DNA of 64,000 nt from Salinibacillus aidingensis (GTDB lineage: Bacteria > Bacillota > Bacilli > Bacillales > Alkalibacillaceae), in assembly GCF_039522525.1 (NCBI RefSeq), contig NZ_BAAADO010000009.1, positions 35,539 through 99,538 on the forward strand, written 5' to 3'. Numbering within the stretch: position 1 is the first letter of the stretch; every line of letters starts with the position of its first letter. Positions 24,823 to 33,388 of the stretch are shown one piece after another. Under the pieces are notes generated by a model. That model did not search any database. It was not told the DNA's origin and was given only the letters and a program-made list of their open reading frames with translations. Position numbers and translations under genes: made by a program.

Positions 24823-26061
24823 TTACAGGTTAATCGCCCATGAACCTTGGTTCAGAATGGGCTCTTCTTTGCCATCTTTAGTGACACCGTAAACATCGAG
24901 CTTGTCTGATCCCATCATAAAGTCTACATGGACCAGGCTGTTGTTGACGCCGCTTTGATCGAGGGTGTCGTCATCCATGTTTGATCCACCTTTAATATTG
25001 GTAGGATAGGCCTTTCCAAATGCGAGGTGGCAGGATGCGTTTTCGTCATAAAGGGTGTTGAAGAAAATTAAGCCTGACTGGGAAATCGGTGATTCGTGCG
25101 GAACGAGAGCAACCTCCCCGAGTCTTTTCGCGCCTTCATCTGTTTCCAGCAGATGTTTCAGGGTTTCATAGCCCTCACCTGCAGAAAAATCAACGGCTTT
25201 GCCATCTTTAAATGTAATGGAGAAGTCGTCAATCACATTGCCACCATAATTGAGAGGCTTCGTATTGCGAACCGTTCCATTTACACCATATTTATGAGGC
25301 ATGGTAAAGACTTCTTCAGACGGAATGTTGGCGTTGAAAATGGTTCCCTTTTCAGTCGGTGATGCTCCGCCTTTCCAGACATGGCCTTCAGGTAAAGCAA
25401 TTTCAAGATTGGTACCAGGTGCTTTGTAGACAAGCTTTTCGTATTGTTTTTCATTTAGATAATCTCTGACTGATGCCAATGTCTGATTATGCTGGTTCCA
25501 GGCATCGATTGGGTCCTCCTGATCAGCCCGAGTAATCTTAAAGATTTGCTCCCACAGCTTTTCAACAGCGGTTTCTGGTGATTCACCAGGGAAGACCTTC
25601 TGCGCCCATGCCTGGCCGGGAACAGCTGCTACACACCAGGTTATGCGGTCGTTCATCGTATAGCTGCGGAAGTTTTGCATCGCATTTCCGGATGCTTTAT
25701 TGGCAGCTGCAATACGGCTTGGGTCAATTCCTTTCAGTAAGTCAGGATTGGATGGTTTAATGGAAAGAACAGCGGCTCCATCCTCAGCATAGTAATCATA
25801 CATGTCCACGCGCCATTGCGGAACAGTTTCAAGAGTTTCCATTGGTGCATGCTCAAATTTAAGCCGGGTGAGCGTTTCATCCGTCCAATTCATATGTATA
25901 TCCTTTGCACCGATCTCATACGCTTTTTTCGCAACGACACGGACAAATTCGACCGCTTCCGTTGGGGCATTGACCATCAGTGCTTGATTTTTCTGAAGGT
26001 TTACCCCTTTACGCAGCACTAATTCTGCATATTTTTCCATATTTTTTTGAAAATCTGACAT
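24823..26061 (-). CDS. M29-family metallo-aminopeptidase (AmpS/PepS)
   Basis: 412 residues, the normal length for the family, cytoplasmic. The M29 metal-binding motifs are present: NIPSEEVFTMPHK (Glu ligand), LVPHESPIS, CHLAFGKAYP and LVHVDFMMGS (His and Asp ligands) near the C-terminus. The enzyme trims N-terminal residues from peptides using a co-catalytic metal pair. AAGGAGG precedes the ATG. It is a single gene, divergent from the ZIP unit's terminator. Confidence 0.93.
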   Translation of the reverse strand: MSDFQKNMEKYAELVLRKGVNLQKNQALMVNAPTEAVEFVRVVAKKAYEIGAKDIHMNWTDETLTRLKFEHAPMETLETVPQWRVDMYDYYAEDGAAVLSIKPSNPDLLKGIDPSRIAAANKASGNAMQNFRSYTMNDRITWCVAAVPGQAWAQKVFPGESPETAVEKLWEQIFKITRADQEDPIDAWNQHNQTLASVRDYLNEKQYEKLVYKAPGTNLEIALPEGHVWKGGASPTEKGTIFNANIPSEEVFTMPHKYGVNGTVRNTKPLNYGGNVIDDFSITFKDGKAVDFSAGEGYETLKHLLETDEGAKRLGEVALVPHESPISQSGLIFFNTLYDENASCHLAFGKAYPTNIKGGSNMDDDTLDQSGVNNSLVHVDFMMGSDKLDVYGVTKDGKEEPILNQGSWAINL

Positions 26062-26178
26062 ATGTTCATCCTCCTTTTTAACTACTCTATTATTTCATAC
26101 ATTGAATTTTTGCACAAAGCCTGGGCGTGGCTTTTCCTGAATATCCATCATGACTGCATATTATAATGGATAGAATAC

Positions 26179-26214
26179 AAAAAAGATGCGACTCTATCGT
26201 TATGAGTCGCATCC
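26179..26214 (-). terminator. Terminator for the ZIP transporter transcript
   Basis: Stem GATGCGACTC / GAGTCGCATC with a 9-base loop. The T-run lies on the minus strand, beyond the inserted repeat. Confidence 0.85.
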
Positions 26215-26224
26215 TGAGCTTTAA

Positions 26225-26386
26225 GTTATCACGTATTAACTGGCCGTAATACCCCCACTTCAAGTTTTGAGGGTAACCCAACAAGACAAAGTGGGGGATA
26301 AACGGCCAGTAAAAACCTGATAAGTTCAACTAACCATCCGTGGGGAATGGAGAAAACCCCCACTGATGGAAGTTTCACTTTATAAG
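26225..26386 (-). repeat. Palindromic repeat, full-length copy B
   Basis: Minus-strand orientation of the same two-hairpin element (TTATCACGTATTAACTGGCC at the left edge, GGAAGTTTCACTTTATAA at the right). Its right boundary carries the TAA stop of the ZIP gene. Confidence 0.88.
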
Positions 26387-27192
26387 ACTAACAGCAGACT
26401 GACAGCCATAACAGCCATTCCAGCGATTAATCCATATATGGAAAGGTGGGCTTCATCGTACTTTTTGGCAGCAGGCAAGAGTTCATCAAGAGAGATGAAA
26501 ACCATAATTCCGGCAACGGCAGCAAAGATGATCCCGAACATCATATCATTTAAATAAGGCATTAAAATTAGGTAAGCAGCGATGGCTCCCAAGGGTTCAG
26601 ATAAACCTGACAGAAAGGATAACTTAAATGCCTTTTTCTTACTTCCTGTTGCGAAATAAACCGGAACGGAAACGGCAATGCCTTCAGGGATATTATGAAT
26701 GGCAACCGCAATAGCAATCGCAATGCCTAAGCCGGGGTCCTGGAGTGCGGATGTGAATGTGGCGATCCCTTCAGGAAAGTTATGAATCGTAATGGCTAAG
26801 GCCGTAAAAGATCCCATTTTGAGTAAGGAAGATTGGTCATTTATGATTTTCGGTTCCTTTTTCATATCTTCTACTTTTCTTATTTCATGGGGATTTCCCT
26901 GCTGAGGAATAAATTTGTCAATCAACGCGATTAGAAGAATTCCCCCAAAAAAGCCTCCCACCGTGATCCAATTTCCTAACGTTTCCCCCTGGGCTTCAAT
27001 CAATGCTTCCTGCGCTTTTACAAAAATTTCAACAAAGGAAACATAAATCATCACCCCTGCAGAGAAACCAAGGGCAAAGGATAAAAATTTAGTATTCGTG
27101 TCTGATGTAAAAAAAGCTAAGACACTTCCGATACCCGTAGACAGCCCAGCCATCAATGTCAAGCTGAGGGCTAGAAGGACATTCTCTGTCAT
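26380..27192 (-). CDS. ZIP-family metal transporter (ZupT-like)
   Basis: About 270 residues, eight predicted helices. Helix IV carries TIHNFPEG and helix V VAIHNIPEG, the paired His/Glu metal-binding motifs of ZIP transporters. The cytoplasmic loop between helices III and IV (PQQGNPHEIRKVEDMKKEP) is short and lacks a His cluster. It probably imports zinc, manganese or iron. The divergent mntR gene and an MntR-like box upstream favour manganese control. The second ATG (27192) is better spaced from AAGGGAG than the first (27198). The stop codon lies in a palindromic repeat. Confidence 0.9.
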   Translation of the reverse strand: MTENVLLALSLTLMAGLSTGIGSVLAFFTSDTNTKFLSFALGFSAGVMIYVSFVEIFVKAQEALIEAQGETLGNWITVGGFFGGILLIALIDKFIPQQGNPHEIRKVEDMKKEPKIINDQSSLLKMGSFTALAITIHNFPEGIATFTSALQDPGLGIAIAIAVAIHNIPEGIAVSVPVYFATGSKKKAFKLSFLSGLSEPLGAIAAYLILMPYLNDMMFGIIFAAVAGIMVFISLDELLPAAKKYDEAHLSIYGLIAGMAVMAVSLLLVL

Positions 27193-27260
27193 ATGCATCT
27201 CTCCCTTACTGTCGGTGTTTTATTTTTACAGTTCGTCATATTAAATTTGTTAAACAAGTC

Positions 27261-27277
27261 TTTCCTTAGGGAAACTT
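27261..27277. promoter_or_regulatory. Possible MntR operator
   Basis: TTTCCTTAGGGAAACTT is a near palindrome matching the general pattern of Bacillus MntR boxes. It lies about 70 bp before the ZIP start, with mntR divergent on the other side. It is assigned by pattern and context only. The rest of 27278-27615 has no gene; a weaker half-site (AGTTTCCTGAGACT) is near 27359. Confidence 0.5.
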
Positions 27278-27615
27278 CTAGCTAAAAAAATAATTCACAA
27301 TGAATATATATGAATCAGGTTAGGTAATTGTGCGTAAAACTTTTACAGCTATAAAAAAGTTTCCTGAGACTAAAATATAGCAAGTTGCCAAAATTGTCAA
27401 TCAAATAAATCGCTGGTATGGTTATATTAAAATTTCCAAATCTGATTAAGGTTATGCAATTCGGCCCTAAGCAGTTCATCGTTTTTCTTTGTTCATACTT
27501 GCTTATTTAGTTTATGCCGTATGGCCAAACCGCTCTCCCCACCTTTTCCCGGTTGTTATCATGGTTGTTTTCATCTATAATTTAGGTAAAGGTATGATGT
27601 AAGGGGCTTTGTGAA

Positions 27616-28047
27616 ATGGGTGGAACGACTCCGAGTATGGAAGATTATATGGAACAGATTTATTTATTGATACATAGAAAAGGATATGCCAGAGTATCTG
27701 AAATAGCGGAAAACTTATCCGTTCAGCCGTCATCGGTTACGAAAATGGTGCAAAAGCTCGGCGATGATGGCTATCTAGTTTATGAACGCTATCGAGGCTT
27801 GAATTTAACCTCCAAAGGGGAAAAGTTTGGTCATCTTCTTGTCTATCGCCATGATCTGCTGGAGGAATTTTTGGAAATCATTGGGGTACATAAGGATAAG
27901 ATTTATGATGATGTAGAAGGGATTGAACATCATTTGAGCTGGGAAGCGATTGATAAGATTGCGAATCTGGTTCAGTACTTTAAAGATGACCATAGCAGAG
28001 TACAAGTTTTACAAGCCATTAATAATGAAAATGATTTGATGGATTAA
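27616..28047 (+). CDS. mntR: Manganese-responsive transcriptional regulator MntR
   Basis: 143 residues, DtxR/MntR family. The winged helix-turn-helix spans about 10-65 (RVSEIAENLSVQPSSVTKMVQKL). The manganese ligands of B. subtilis MntR are conserved, shifted by two residues: Asp10, Glu13, His79, Glu101, Glu104 and His105 (YRHD and VEGIEHHLSW). With Mn2+ bound it represses uptake genes; the divergent ZIP transporter is a likely target. AAGGGGC precedes the ATG. Confidence 0.95.
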   Translation: MGGTTPSMEDYMEQIYLLIHRKGYARVSEIAENLSVQPSSVTKMVQKLGDDGYLVYERYRGLNLTSKGEKFGHLLVYRHDLLEEFLEIIGVHKDKIYDDVEGIEHHLSWEAIDKIANLVQYFKDDHSRVQVLQAINNENDLMD

Positions 28048-28049
28048 GT

Positions 28050-28123
28050 TTTAACACTTATTAACTGGCCGTAATAAGCCCACCTCAAGTTTTGGGGGTA
28101 ACCCAACAAGACTACACTTTATA
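28050..28123 (-). repeat. Palindromic repeat, shortened copy C
   Basis: Keeps the right end (TATTAACTGGCCGTAATA), CCTCAAGTTTTGGGGGTAAC, CCCAACAAGACT and the terminal ACTTTATAA. The whole first hairpin is missing. Confidence 0.75.
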
Positions 28124-28125
28124 AA

Positions 28126-28164
28126 AAAAGCTTCTGGAAGGATTGTCTCCAGAAGCTTTTATTG
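28126..28164 (+). terminator. Terminator after mntR
   Basis: Stem AAAGCTTCTGGA / TCCAGAAGCTTT with an 8-base loop and TTTTATT. Confidence 0.85.
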
Positions 28165-28184
28165 TAATAAAAAGGAGGAGATTC

Positions 28185-29183
28185 ATGATGACCATTACGT
28201 TTCAATCATTAGTTGCAGATAAGCAGGGGGATGAATTTTCTTTAACCGTTAAAAATCAGGCAATCGAGGATCTGCCTGAGGGAGAAGTGCTTATCCGTGT
28301 GCATTATTCGGGGGTGAATTACAAGGATAGCCTGGCAGGTATACCTAATGGGAACATCATTCGAAACTATCCCATGGTGCCGGGGATTGACATGGCTGGT
28401 GTGGTTGAATCATCCATGGATTCCCGCTTTCAGAAAGGGGATGAAGTCATTGCCACCAGCTATGAAATTGGTGTCTCACATGCCGGGGGATACAGTGAGT
28501 ATGCGCGGATACCTGCTGACTGGATTGTGCCCCTTCCTCAAGGCCTTTCTCTCAAAGAAGCGATGATTTTAGGAACGGCAGGGTTTACGGCAGGTCTGTC
28601 TGTAAAGCGTCTTTTGGAGAACCAGGTTACCCCTGAAAAAGGAAAGGTACTGGTAACAGGAGCTACAGGAGGAGTGGGGAGCTTTGCCATTTCCATTTTA
28701 CAATCCCTGGGCTTTGAAGTGGAGGCAAGTACAGGCAAGGATTCTGAGCATGAGTATTTAAAGCAAATAGGGGCAGATCAGGTGATTTCCCGCACCGATG
28801 TGTTTGACGGGAAAATAAAGGCATTAGGCAAACAGACGTGGCAGGCTGCTGTTGACCCTGTGGGCGGCGAGCCTCTGGCATCCGTGTTAAGTCAGATTCA
28901 ATACGGTGGTGCGGTTGCCGTCAGTGGATTAACGGCAGGGACAAAAGTACCCACAGCAGTTTTTCCTTTCATTCTCAGAGGCGTAAACCTGCTGGGGATT
29001 GATTCGGTTTACTGTCCAATGGAAATAAGGCGACAGATATGGGCGCATCTGGCTGCAGACTTTAAACCAGATACGTTTGAGCCTTTTGTTCAGCAGGAAG
29101 TTACACTTGAGGAGCTACCGGATGTTCTGCCTGATTTATTGGAAGGGAAGGCCAGAGGAAGGACCCTTGTGAAATTAATATAG
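28185..29183 (+). CDS. YhdH/YhfP-family quinone oxidoreductase
   Basis: About 332 residues of the medium-chain dehydrogenase/reductase superfamily without zinc ligands. HYSGVNYKDSLAG (N-terminal catalytic domain), the NADPH-binding VLVTGATGGVGSFAISIL near 160-177, and SGLTAGTKVPTAVFPFILRG near the C-terminal third mark the acrylyl-CoA reductase/YhdH branch. It probably reduces an activated double bond or a quinone with NADPH. AAAGGAGGAG precedes paired ATG codons at 28185 and 28188. It is monocistronic. Confidence 0.9.
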   Translation: MMTITFQSLVADKQGDEFSLTVKNQAIEDLPEGEVLIRVHYSGVNYKDSLAGIPNGNIIRNYPMVPGIDMAGVVESSMDSRFQKGDEVIATSYEIGVSHAGGYSEYARIPADWIVPLPQGLSLKEAMILGTAGFTAGLSVKRLLENQVTPEKGKVLVTGATGGVGSFAISILQSLGFEVEASTGKDSEHEYLKQIGADQVISRTDVFDGKIKALGKQTWQAAVDPVGGEPLASVLSQIQYGGAVAVSGLTAGTKVPTAVFPFILRGVNLLGIDSVYCPMEIRRQIWAHLAADFKPDTFEPFVQQEVTLEELPDVLPDLLEGKARGRTLVKLI

Positions 29184-29289
29184 ACCTTATCGTCGGCAGA
29201 AAATTCAGGTATGTTCCTATTTTTCTTTCACCGGAAATATCGTATAATAATAACATTCATATTTTTTCATGATAGGGGAGAGGGGCCAT

Positions 29290-29886
29290 ATGACAACGAT
29301 TGGACTGATAAGGCATGGATTGACAGATTGGAATGTGGAGCGGAAAGCGCAGGGGCAAACCGATGTGCAATTAAATGAAGTGGGACAGAGACAGGCTGAG
29401 GTACTGGCCACCCGTTTTCAAAAAGGGGAGTGGGACCTTATTGTGACAAGTCCGCTGTCCCGGGCCGCTGATACAGCAAATGCTGTGGCTCGCCATACAG
29501 GGCTTTCCGTCATAAAAGATGCTCGACTTCAGGAACGAGGCTTTGGAGAAATCGAGGGCACAACGGAATTGGAAAGAGTGAAAAAGTACGGTGAAAATTG
29601 GCGGGAGCTGGACCTGGGGCGTGAAGGAACAGAAGCGGTAACCCAGAGAAGTGTTGCGTGTGTCGAGGAGTTTTGCCAGGCCTATGAGGGAAAACGTATC
29701 TTGTTTGTCAGTCATGGAGCGACCTTGAATATGCTTATTAAAGGTTTACTGGATAATCCACATTTTGATGAACGCTTCGAAAATACAGCCTTCTCCATAT
29801 TTGAGAGAACGGAAGGCGAGTGGGAGTGTCAGCTGTTAAACTGCACAAAACACTTGGATCATCAGAAGGAACTGGAGGCAAAGTAA
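29290..29886 (+). CDS. Histidine phosphatase family protein (phosphoglycerate-mutase-like)
   Basis: 198 residues. The catalytic LIRHGLTDWN (phospho-accepting His near residue 8) is at the start. ERGFGEIEG is in the middle and the second catalytic histidine lies in LFVSHGATLN near 145-152. The length fits the small bacterial phosphatases annotated as CobC or YhfR; the substrate is uncertain. The start is ATG 29290 with GGGGAGAGGGG upstream. A TATAAT-like hexamer lies about 45 bp before it. Confidence 0.9.
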   Translation: MTTIGLIRHGLTDWNVERKAQGQTDVQLNEVGQRQAEVLATRFQKGEWDLIVTSPLSRAADTANAVARHTGLSVIKDARLQERGFGEIEGTTELERVKKYGENWRELDLGREGTEAVTQRSVACVEEFCQAYEGKRILFVSHGATLNMLIKGLLDNPHFDERFENTAFSIFERTEGEWECQLLNCTKHLDHQKELEAK

Positions 29887-29900
29887 GCAGCCTTGATCGC

Positions 29901-29974
29901 GTGATGCATATCACCCCTTATTAAACCTATATTGCGATATAATAATGTCGTAGTTTAATAAGGGGAGGCATCAC
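29901..29974. promoter_or_regulatory. Long inverted repeat around the promoter of the DUF2269 gene
   Basis: GTGATGC plus CCCCTTATTAAAC (29901-29926) are mirrored by GTTTAATAAGGGG plus GCATCAC (29953-29974). That gives 13 bp and 7 bp of pairing around an A/T-rich loop containing TATAAT (29938-29943). The right arm includes the ribosome binding site. Confidence 0.55.
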
Positions 29975-29975
29975 G

Positions 29976-30428
29976 ATGTCATTCTATATGCTATTGGTGA
30001 CCATTCACGTATTTTCAGCAATACTTGGTATGGGGCCGGGATTTGTTATGATCCGTGTCGTGTCCAGTGCGAAAAACATGACCGAATTAAGACACGCTTA
30101 TGCTATACGGAATCGATTACATACTTTTGTGATGATTGGAGGTACGTTGCTTTTAATTACAGGTCTTGCCATGGGCTTTATGAATACGTCCTTGTTTGAA
30201 AAAGCCTGGTACTGGCTCAGCCTCATACTCTTTTTAATTGCCCTGGCCTTTGGTCCGCTGCTGCTGTCGCCGAGATCCAAGCCAATAAAACAGTGGCTGG
30301 TTGAATATGATGGAGAAGAGATTCCAAGTGATTATTATCGTATGGAAAAAGAGTTGTTTCGATATGAAAGATTGGAAAATTTTATCTTTTTAATCGTCAT
30401 TGCACTTATGATTTTAAAGCCGTTTTAA
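29976..30428 (+). CDS. DUF2269-family membrane protein, 150 aa
   Basis: Four predicted transmembrane helices (about 5-27, 47-68, 76-95 and 132-149). The opening FYMLLVTIHVFSAILGMGPGF has the conserved His and Gly-Pro-Gly of DUF2269 proteins. The molecular function is unknown. AAGGGGAGG precedes the ATG, inside the right arm of a long inverted repeat. No strong terminator follows; a weak stem is near 30484-30512. Confidence 0.78.
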   Translation: MSFYMLLVTIHVFSAILGMGPGFVMIRVVSSAKNMTELRHAYAIRNRLHTFVMIGGTLLLITGLAMGFMNTSLFEKAWYWLSLILFLIALAFGPLLLSPRSKPIKQWLVEYDGEEIPSDYYRMEKELFRYERLENFIFLIVIALMILKPF

Positions 30429-30552
30429 AAGTACACGCATGACGTGAAAATCAATCATCGACTATATATGAAGACGACACAGGTAAACGCTTGGGGTTCC
30501 AGGCGTTTATTAAGTCAGATCATCTGCGTAAACAATCTTAATGATGCCGGGC

Positions 30553-31056
30553 CTATTTATCTAATACTTGTTCCAATTCTTTATCTGTACGAAAGCAGCC
30601 TTTGAAAGAGTAATTATCCGGTTTTTTTCCTACATAAAAGTGACTGAATGATAAATTAATGTGAGTTCCATCTGGTAATGTTCTGCTGGTGCTTGCATTA
30701 CCTCCATAATGAATATACTTTTCGTGATTTAACTGTTTCCGATTACCCTGATTGTCCACATAGTAATAATCGACTTGACGAAAACCGGAATGATCCTCAT
30801 AAGCCCAGCCTAAATTCTCAGGAGAAGAAGTTTTTATTATCCCGTCATCAGGGACTTGATACGTAATCGTGTTATTTTCTATTTGTAATGGTTCCTGGTT
30901 TTTAAAATCATAAAAAATGCCTATACAGCCTTCATATCCATCCGGAATGAGATATACTTCATCTGCTGGATCTTTCACAACGAAAAATTTATACAAAGAG
31001 ATAGATAAGATCAGGATTAAAATAATTGTAACAATACTAAATATAAGTTTTTTCAT
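30553..31056 (-). CDS. Membrane-anchored DUF6843-like protein, 167 aa
   Basis: One N-terminal hydrophobic segment (about 4-27) without a lipobox Cys, then an exported domain beginning YLIPDGYEGCIGIFYDF and continuing ITYQVPDDGIIKTSS. This order (LIP-x-GY, then a V/IP-x-x-G-I-x-TSS segment) is that of the DUF6843 family of Bacillaceae surface proteins. No enzymatic motif is seen. Two Cys residues (about 44 and 155) could form a disulfide. GAAAGGG precedes the ATG. Confidence 0.65.
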   Translation of the reverse strand: MKKLIFSIVTIILILILSISLYKFFVVKDPADEVYLIPDGYEGCIGIFYDFKNQEPLQIENNTITYQVPDDGIIKTSSPENLGWAYEDHSGFRQVDYYYVDNQGNRKQLNHEKYIHYGGNASTSRTLPDGTHINLSFSHFYVGKKPDNYSFKGCFRTDKELEQVLDK

Positions 31057-31247
31057 AAATTCTACCCTTTCTTCCAGTATAACCTTTCCTGGTTTAGGTT
31101 TGGAAAATGCAATGAGTCTACAGGAGACATGGAAGGCCTCCTCTATTAATTTCTATATGGCTTCTCCTAACTCCTTGTCTGACGTATCGAAAGGATGATG
31201 GGCTCACATACTAATAATCAGGTTTTTAACATGATGGAGGCAAGCAT

Positions 31248-32570
31248 ATGAAAAGGAAAATATTTATCGGCTTCGTGTTAATTATAACATCATTTTTTAT
31301 AACAGGCTGTAAAGATCAAAAAGAAGAGGATTCGAATGAAAAGAAACAGGAAAAGGAATTGGAGGGGACCTGGGATGGACAAATCCAGATTCCTGACCGG
31401 CCTTTACCGATTGTCATTACATTTTCCAATGAAGATGATTGGACGGGAACGATCAGCATCCCTGTGCAAGGGGTTAAGGATTATCCGCTATCCAATATTT
31501 CAATTGATTTGCCCCAGGTATTTTTTCAAATGGAGCTGCAGGGACAGAAGATTACTTTTGATGGAGAGAAAAACGCAGAGTCTATTGAAGGCACCTTTAG
31601 TCAGAATGGGCAGTCGTTTCTTTTTACTTTAGAAAAGACGGAAGACAGGAAAGAAGAGACCGCAGAAGATGAGGGACAATTCATGAGCGTGGATACCCCG
31701 AATGGAGAGTTAAATGGGGAATTACTGCTTCCGGATGGTGCAAAGGGTCCGCACCCGGTCGTTCTGATTATTCCAGGATCCGGGCCAACAGATCGTAACG
31801 GAAACACACCGACCATTCCGGGGAAAAATAATAGCCTGAAAATGCTTGCGGAGGGTCTGGCTGAAAATGGGATAGCAAGTCTGCGTTACGACAAACGTGG
31901 TGTGGGCAAGAATCAGGATTCACTGATAGCAGAAGAGGACTTGCGATTCGAGGACTTTGTGACTGATGCAAGGGCCTGGATTCAAAAGCTGAGCCAGGAT
32001 GAACAGTTCTCAAATGTCTGTGTCATCGGGCATAGTCAGGGGTCATTAGTGGGCATGCTGGCTGCTGCCGATACAGATGTGGATACCTTCATCTCTATTG
32101 CCGGTGCAAGCCGGAGCATTGATGAAGTGCTCTATGATCAGCTACAGGATGGGTTAAGCGATGACTTAGTGAAGGAAAGCGAAAAAATTCTTGAACAGTT
32201 AAAGCAGGGAGAAAAAGTGGAGGATATTCCACAGGCACTCCAGAGCACCTTCCGTCCATCTGTTCAGGCTTTCATGTCTTCGTGGATGCAATACAATCCG
32301 GTTGAAGAAATACAAAAGCTTCCTATGCCTGTGCTCGTGATAAATGGTGAGCATGATGTTCAGGTAGCGAAAAAAGAAGCGGAGAACCTGCATGAGGCCC
32401 ACAAAAATTCAAAGCTTCTGATCATTAATGAAATGAATCATGTGCTGAAAAGAGCGCCTGAGGAACGGGCAGAAAACCTGGATACGTACTCGAATCCTGA
32501 TTTACCGCTGGCTGAGGGATTAATGGACGGGATCATTTCCTTTTTGAAGAACCATCAATTTGTAAAATAA
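31248..32570 (+). CDS. Lipoprotein alpha/beta hydrolase
   Basis: 440 residues. A lipoprotein signal with FFITGC (Cys21) is followed by a Lys/Glu-rich linker. Residues about 38-130 form a beta-rich domain like those fused to extracellular esterases (GTWDGQIQIP). The alpha/beta hydrolase domain begins near 145: the oxyanion-hole segment IIPGSGPTDRNGN, nucleophile elbow GHSQG (Ser263), an Asp in INGEHDVQV, and a His in MNHVLKR. It is anchored outside the cell membrane, probably an esterase or peptidase. GGAGG precedes the ATG, and a strong terminator follows. Confidence 0.88.
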   Translation: MKRKIFIGFVLIITSFFITGCKDQKEEDSNEKKQEKELEGTWDGQIQIPDRPLPIVITFSNEDDWTGTISIPVQGVKDYPLSNISIDLPQVFFQMELQGQKITFDGEKNAESIEGTFSQNGQSFLFTLEKTEDRKEETAEDEGQFMSVDTPNGELNGELLLPDGAKGPHPVVLIIPGSGPTDRNGNTPTIPGKNNSLKMLAEGLAENGIASLRYDKRGVGKNQDSLIAEEDLRFEDFVTDARAWIQKLSQDEQFSNVCVIGHSQGSLVGMLAAADTDVDTFISIAGASRSIDEVLYDQLQDGLSDDLVKESEKILEQLKQGEKVEDIPQALQSTFRPSVQAFMSSWMQYNPVEEIQKLPMPVLVINGEHDVQVAKKEAENLHEAHKNSKLLIINEMNHVLKRAPEERAENLDTYSNPDLPLAEGLMDGIISFLKNHQFVK

Positions 32571-32575
32571 AGCAA

Positions 32576-32618
32576 CAAAAGGGCAAAAGCCGGGGTTGGC
32601 TTTTGCCCTTTGTTTTTG
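32576..32618. terminator. Strong terminator between convergent units
   Basis: Stem AAAGGGCAAAAGCC / GGCTTTTGCCCTTT with a 6-base loop, A-run left and T-run right. Confidence 0.9.
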
Positions 32619-32637
32619 CCGGAACCGTGCCGCCCCT

Positions 32638-32817
32638 CTATGTATAGCTGCCAATCAGAATTCCGTCGTATTGACTGAGGTTTTCCGGTTCCTCATCTAT
32701 AATATCCATGAAGGTCAGGTTAATGTCCTTATGCTTTTTGAGTGTGTCGGCAATTGTATCTGCCATTTCTTCCGTATTTCCTGCCATACTCGTGTAGACG
32801 AGAAGAATGTTTAACAT
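32638..32817 (-). pseudogene. Truncated flavodoxin
   Basis: 59 residues matching only the N-terminal third of a flavodoxin: ILLVYTSMAGNTEEMADTIA (FMN phosphate loop T-S-x-x-G-N-T) and YDGILIGSYT, where normal flavodoxins continue with a W-G-D-G loop. Here TAG follows GSYT at once, and a terminator begins 20 bp further on. The ribosome binding site (AAGGGTGAT) is still good, so a short product could be made, but it cannot form a full flavin site. Confidence 0.78.
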
Positions 32818-32895
32818 GTTCATCACCCTTTTCATTAGGATTTGTTCAGGAAAATGCCTTGATGTTATGGGGGGAATACTTCCTGATTACCCCTA

Positions 32896-33231
32896 TTACC
32901 AGGCTTCCGTTTTGTCTTGTAATTGATCTATATCAATAATTTTAATTTTTCGTTGTCCGGTTTGTTCGATCATTCTCTTGTCCTGTAAAGCGTTCTCCAC
33001 ATCCTGTGAGCTTAGCTGTTCCACGAGATGCTCTGTATGGTCGAGACGTCTGCTGAATTCCTCAGTATTTTTAACGAAATGGCCGGGTGCTTCACCATTA
33101 ATTCCTGAATGTCTGAACGATGCATATATAGAGAAAATCGACATTTCTCCAAAAAAGTCTCCTTGGTCAAGGATGCGAATCAGCTGCTCCTTACCATTTG
33201 GAGCGTCATTCAATTTCTTCCCTACCTTCAT
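32896..33231 (-). pseudogene. Crp/Fnr-family regulator remnant
   Basis: The reading frame keeps part of a cyclic-nucleotide-binding fold (NGKEQLIRILDQGDFFGEMSIFS). It jumps, through an evident internal deletion, to the dimerisation helix (EEFSRRLDHTEHLVEQLSSQDVE). The N-terminal beta roll, the middle of the sensor domain and the DNA-binding helix-turn-helix are missing or unrecognisable. It follows the truncated flavodoxin and looks like a decayed locus of anaerobic or redox control. Confidence 0.75.
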
Positions 33232-33274
33232 TATGCTTGAGATGATAACGGTTTGTAATGATATGCATCACACT

Positions 33275-33310
33275 TGGGACTGTCCCCACATCCTTTAAAG
33301 CGCTAAAGGA
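33275..33310. repeat. GGGACTGTCCCC-type short repeat
   Basis: GGGACTGTCCCCACATCC then TTTAAAGCGCTAAAG. A close copy lies at 48499-48534, showing a dispersed repeat of about 36 bp. Confidence 0.75.
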
Positions 33311-33388
33311 TTAGCAGGGGAATGCATGGATTGGGTGAAGATTAGGTATGCTAAGAGTGTACAAACATTTACATATGAGGTGATCGAT

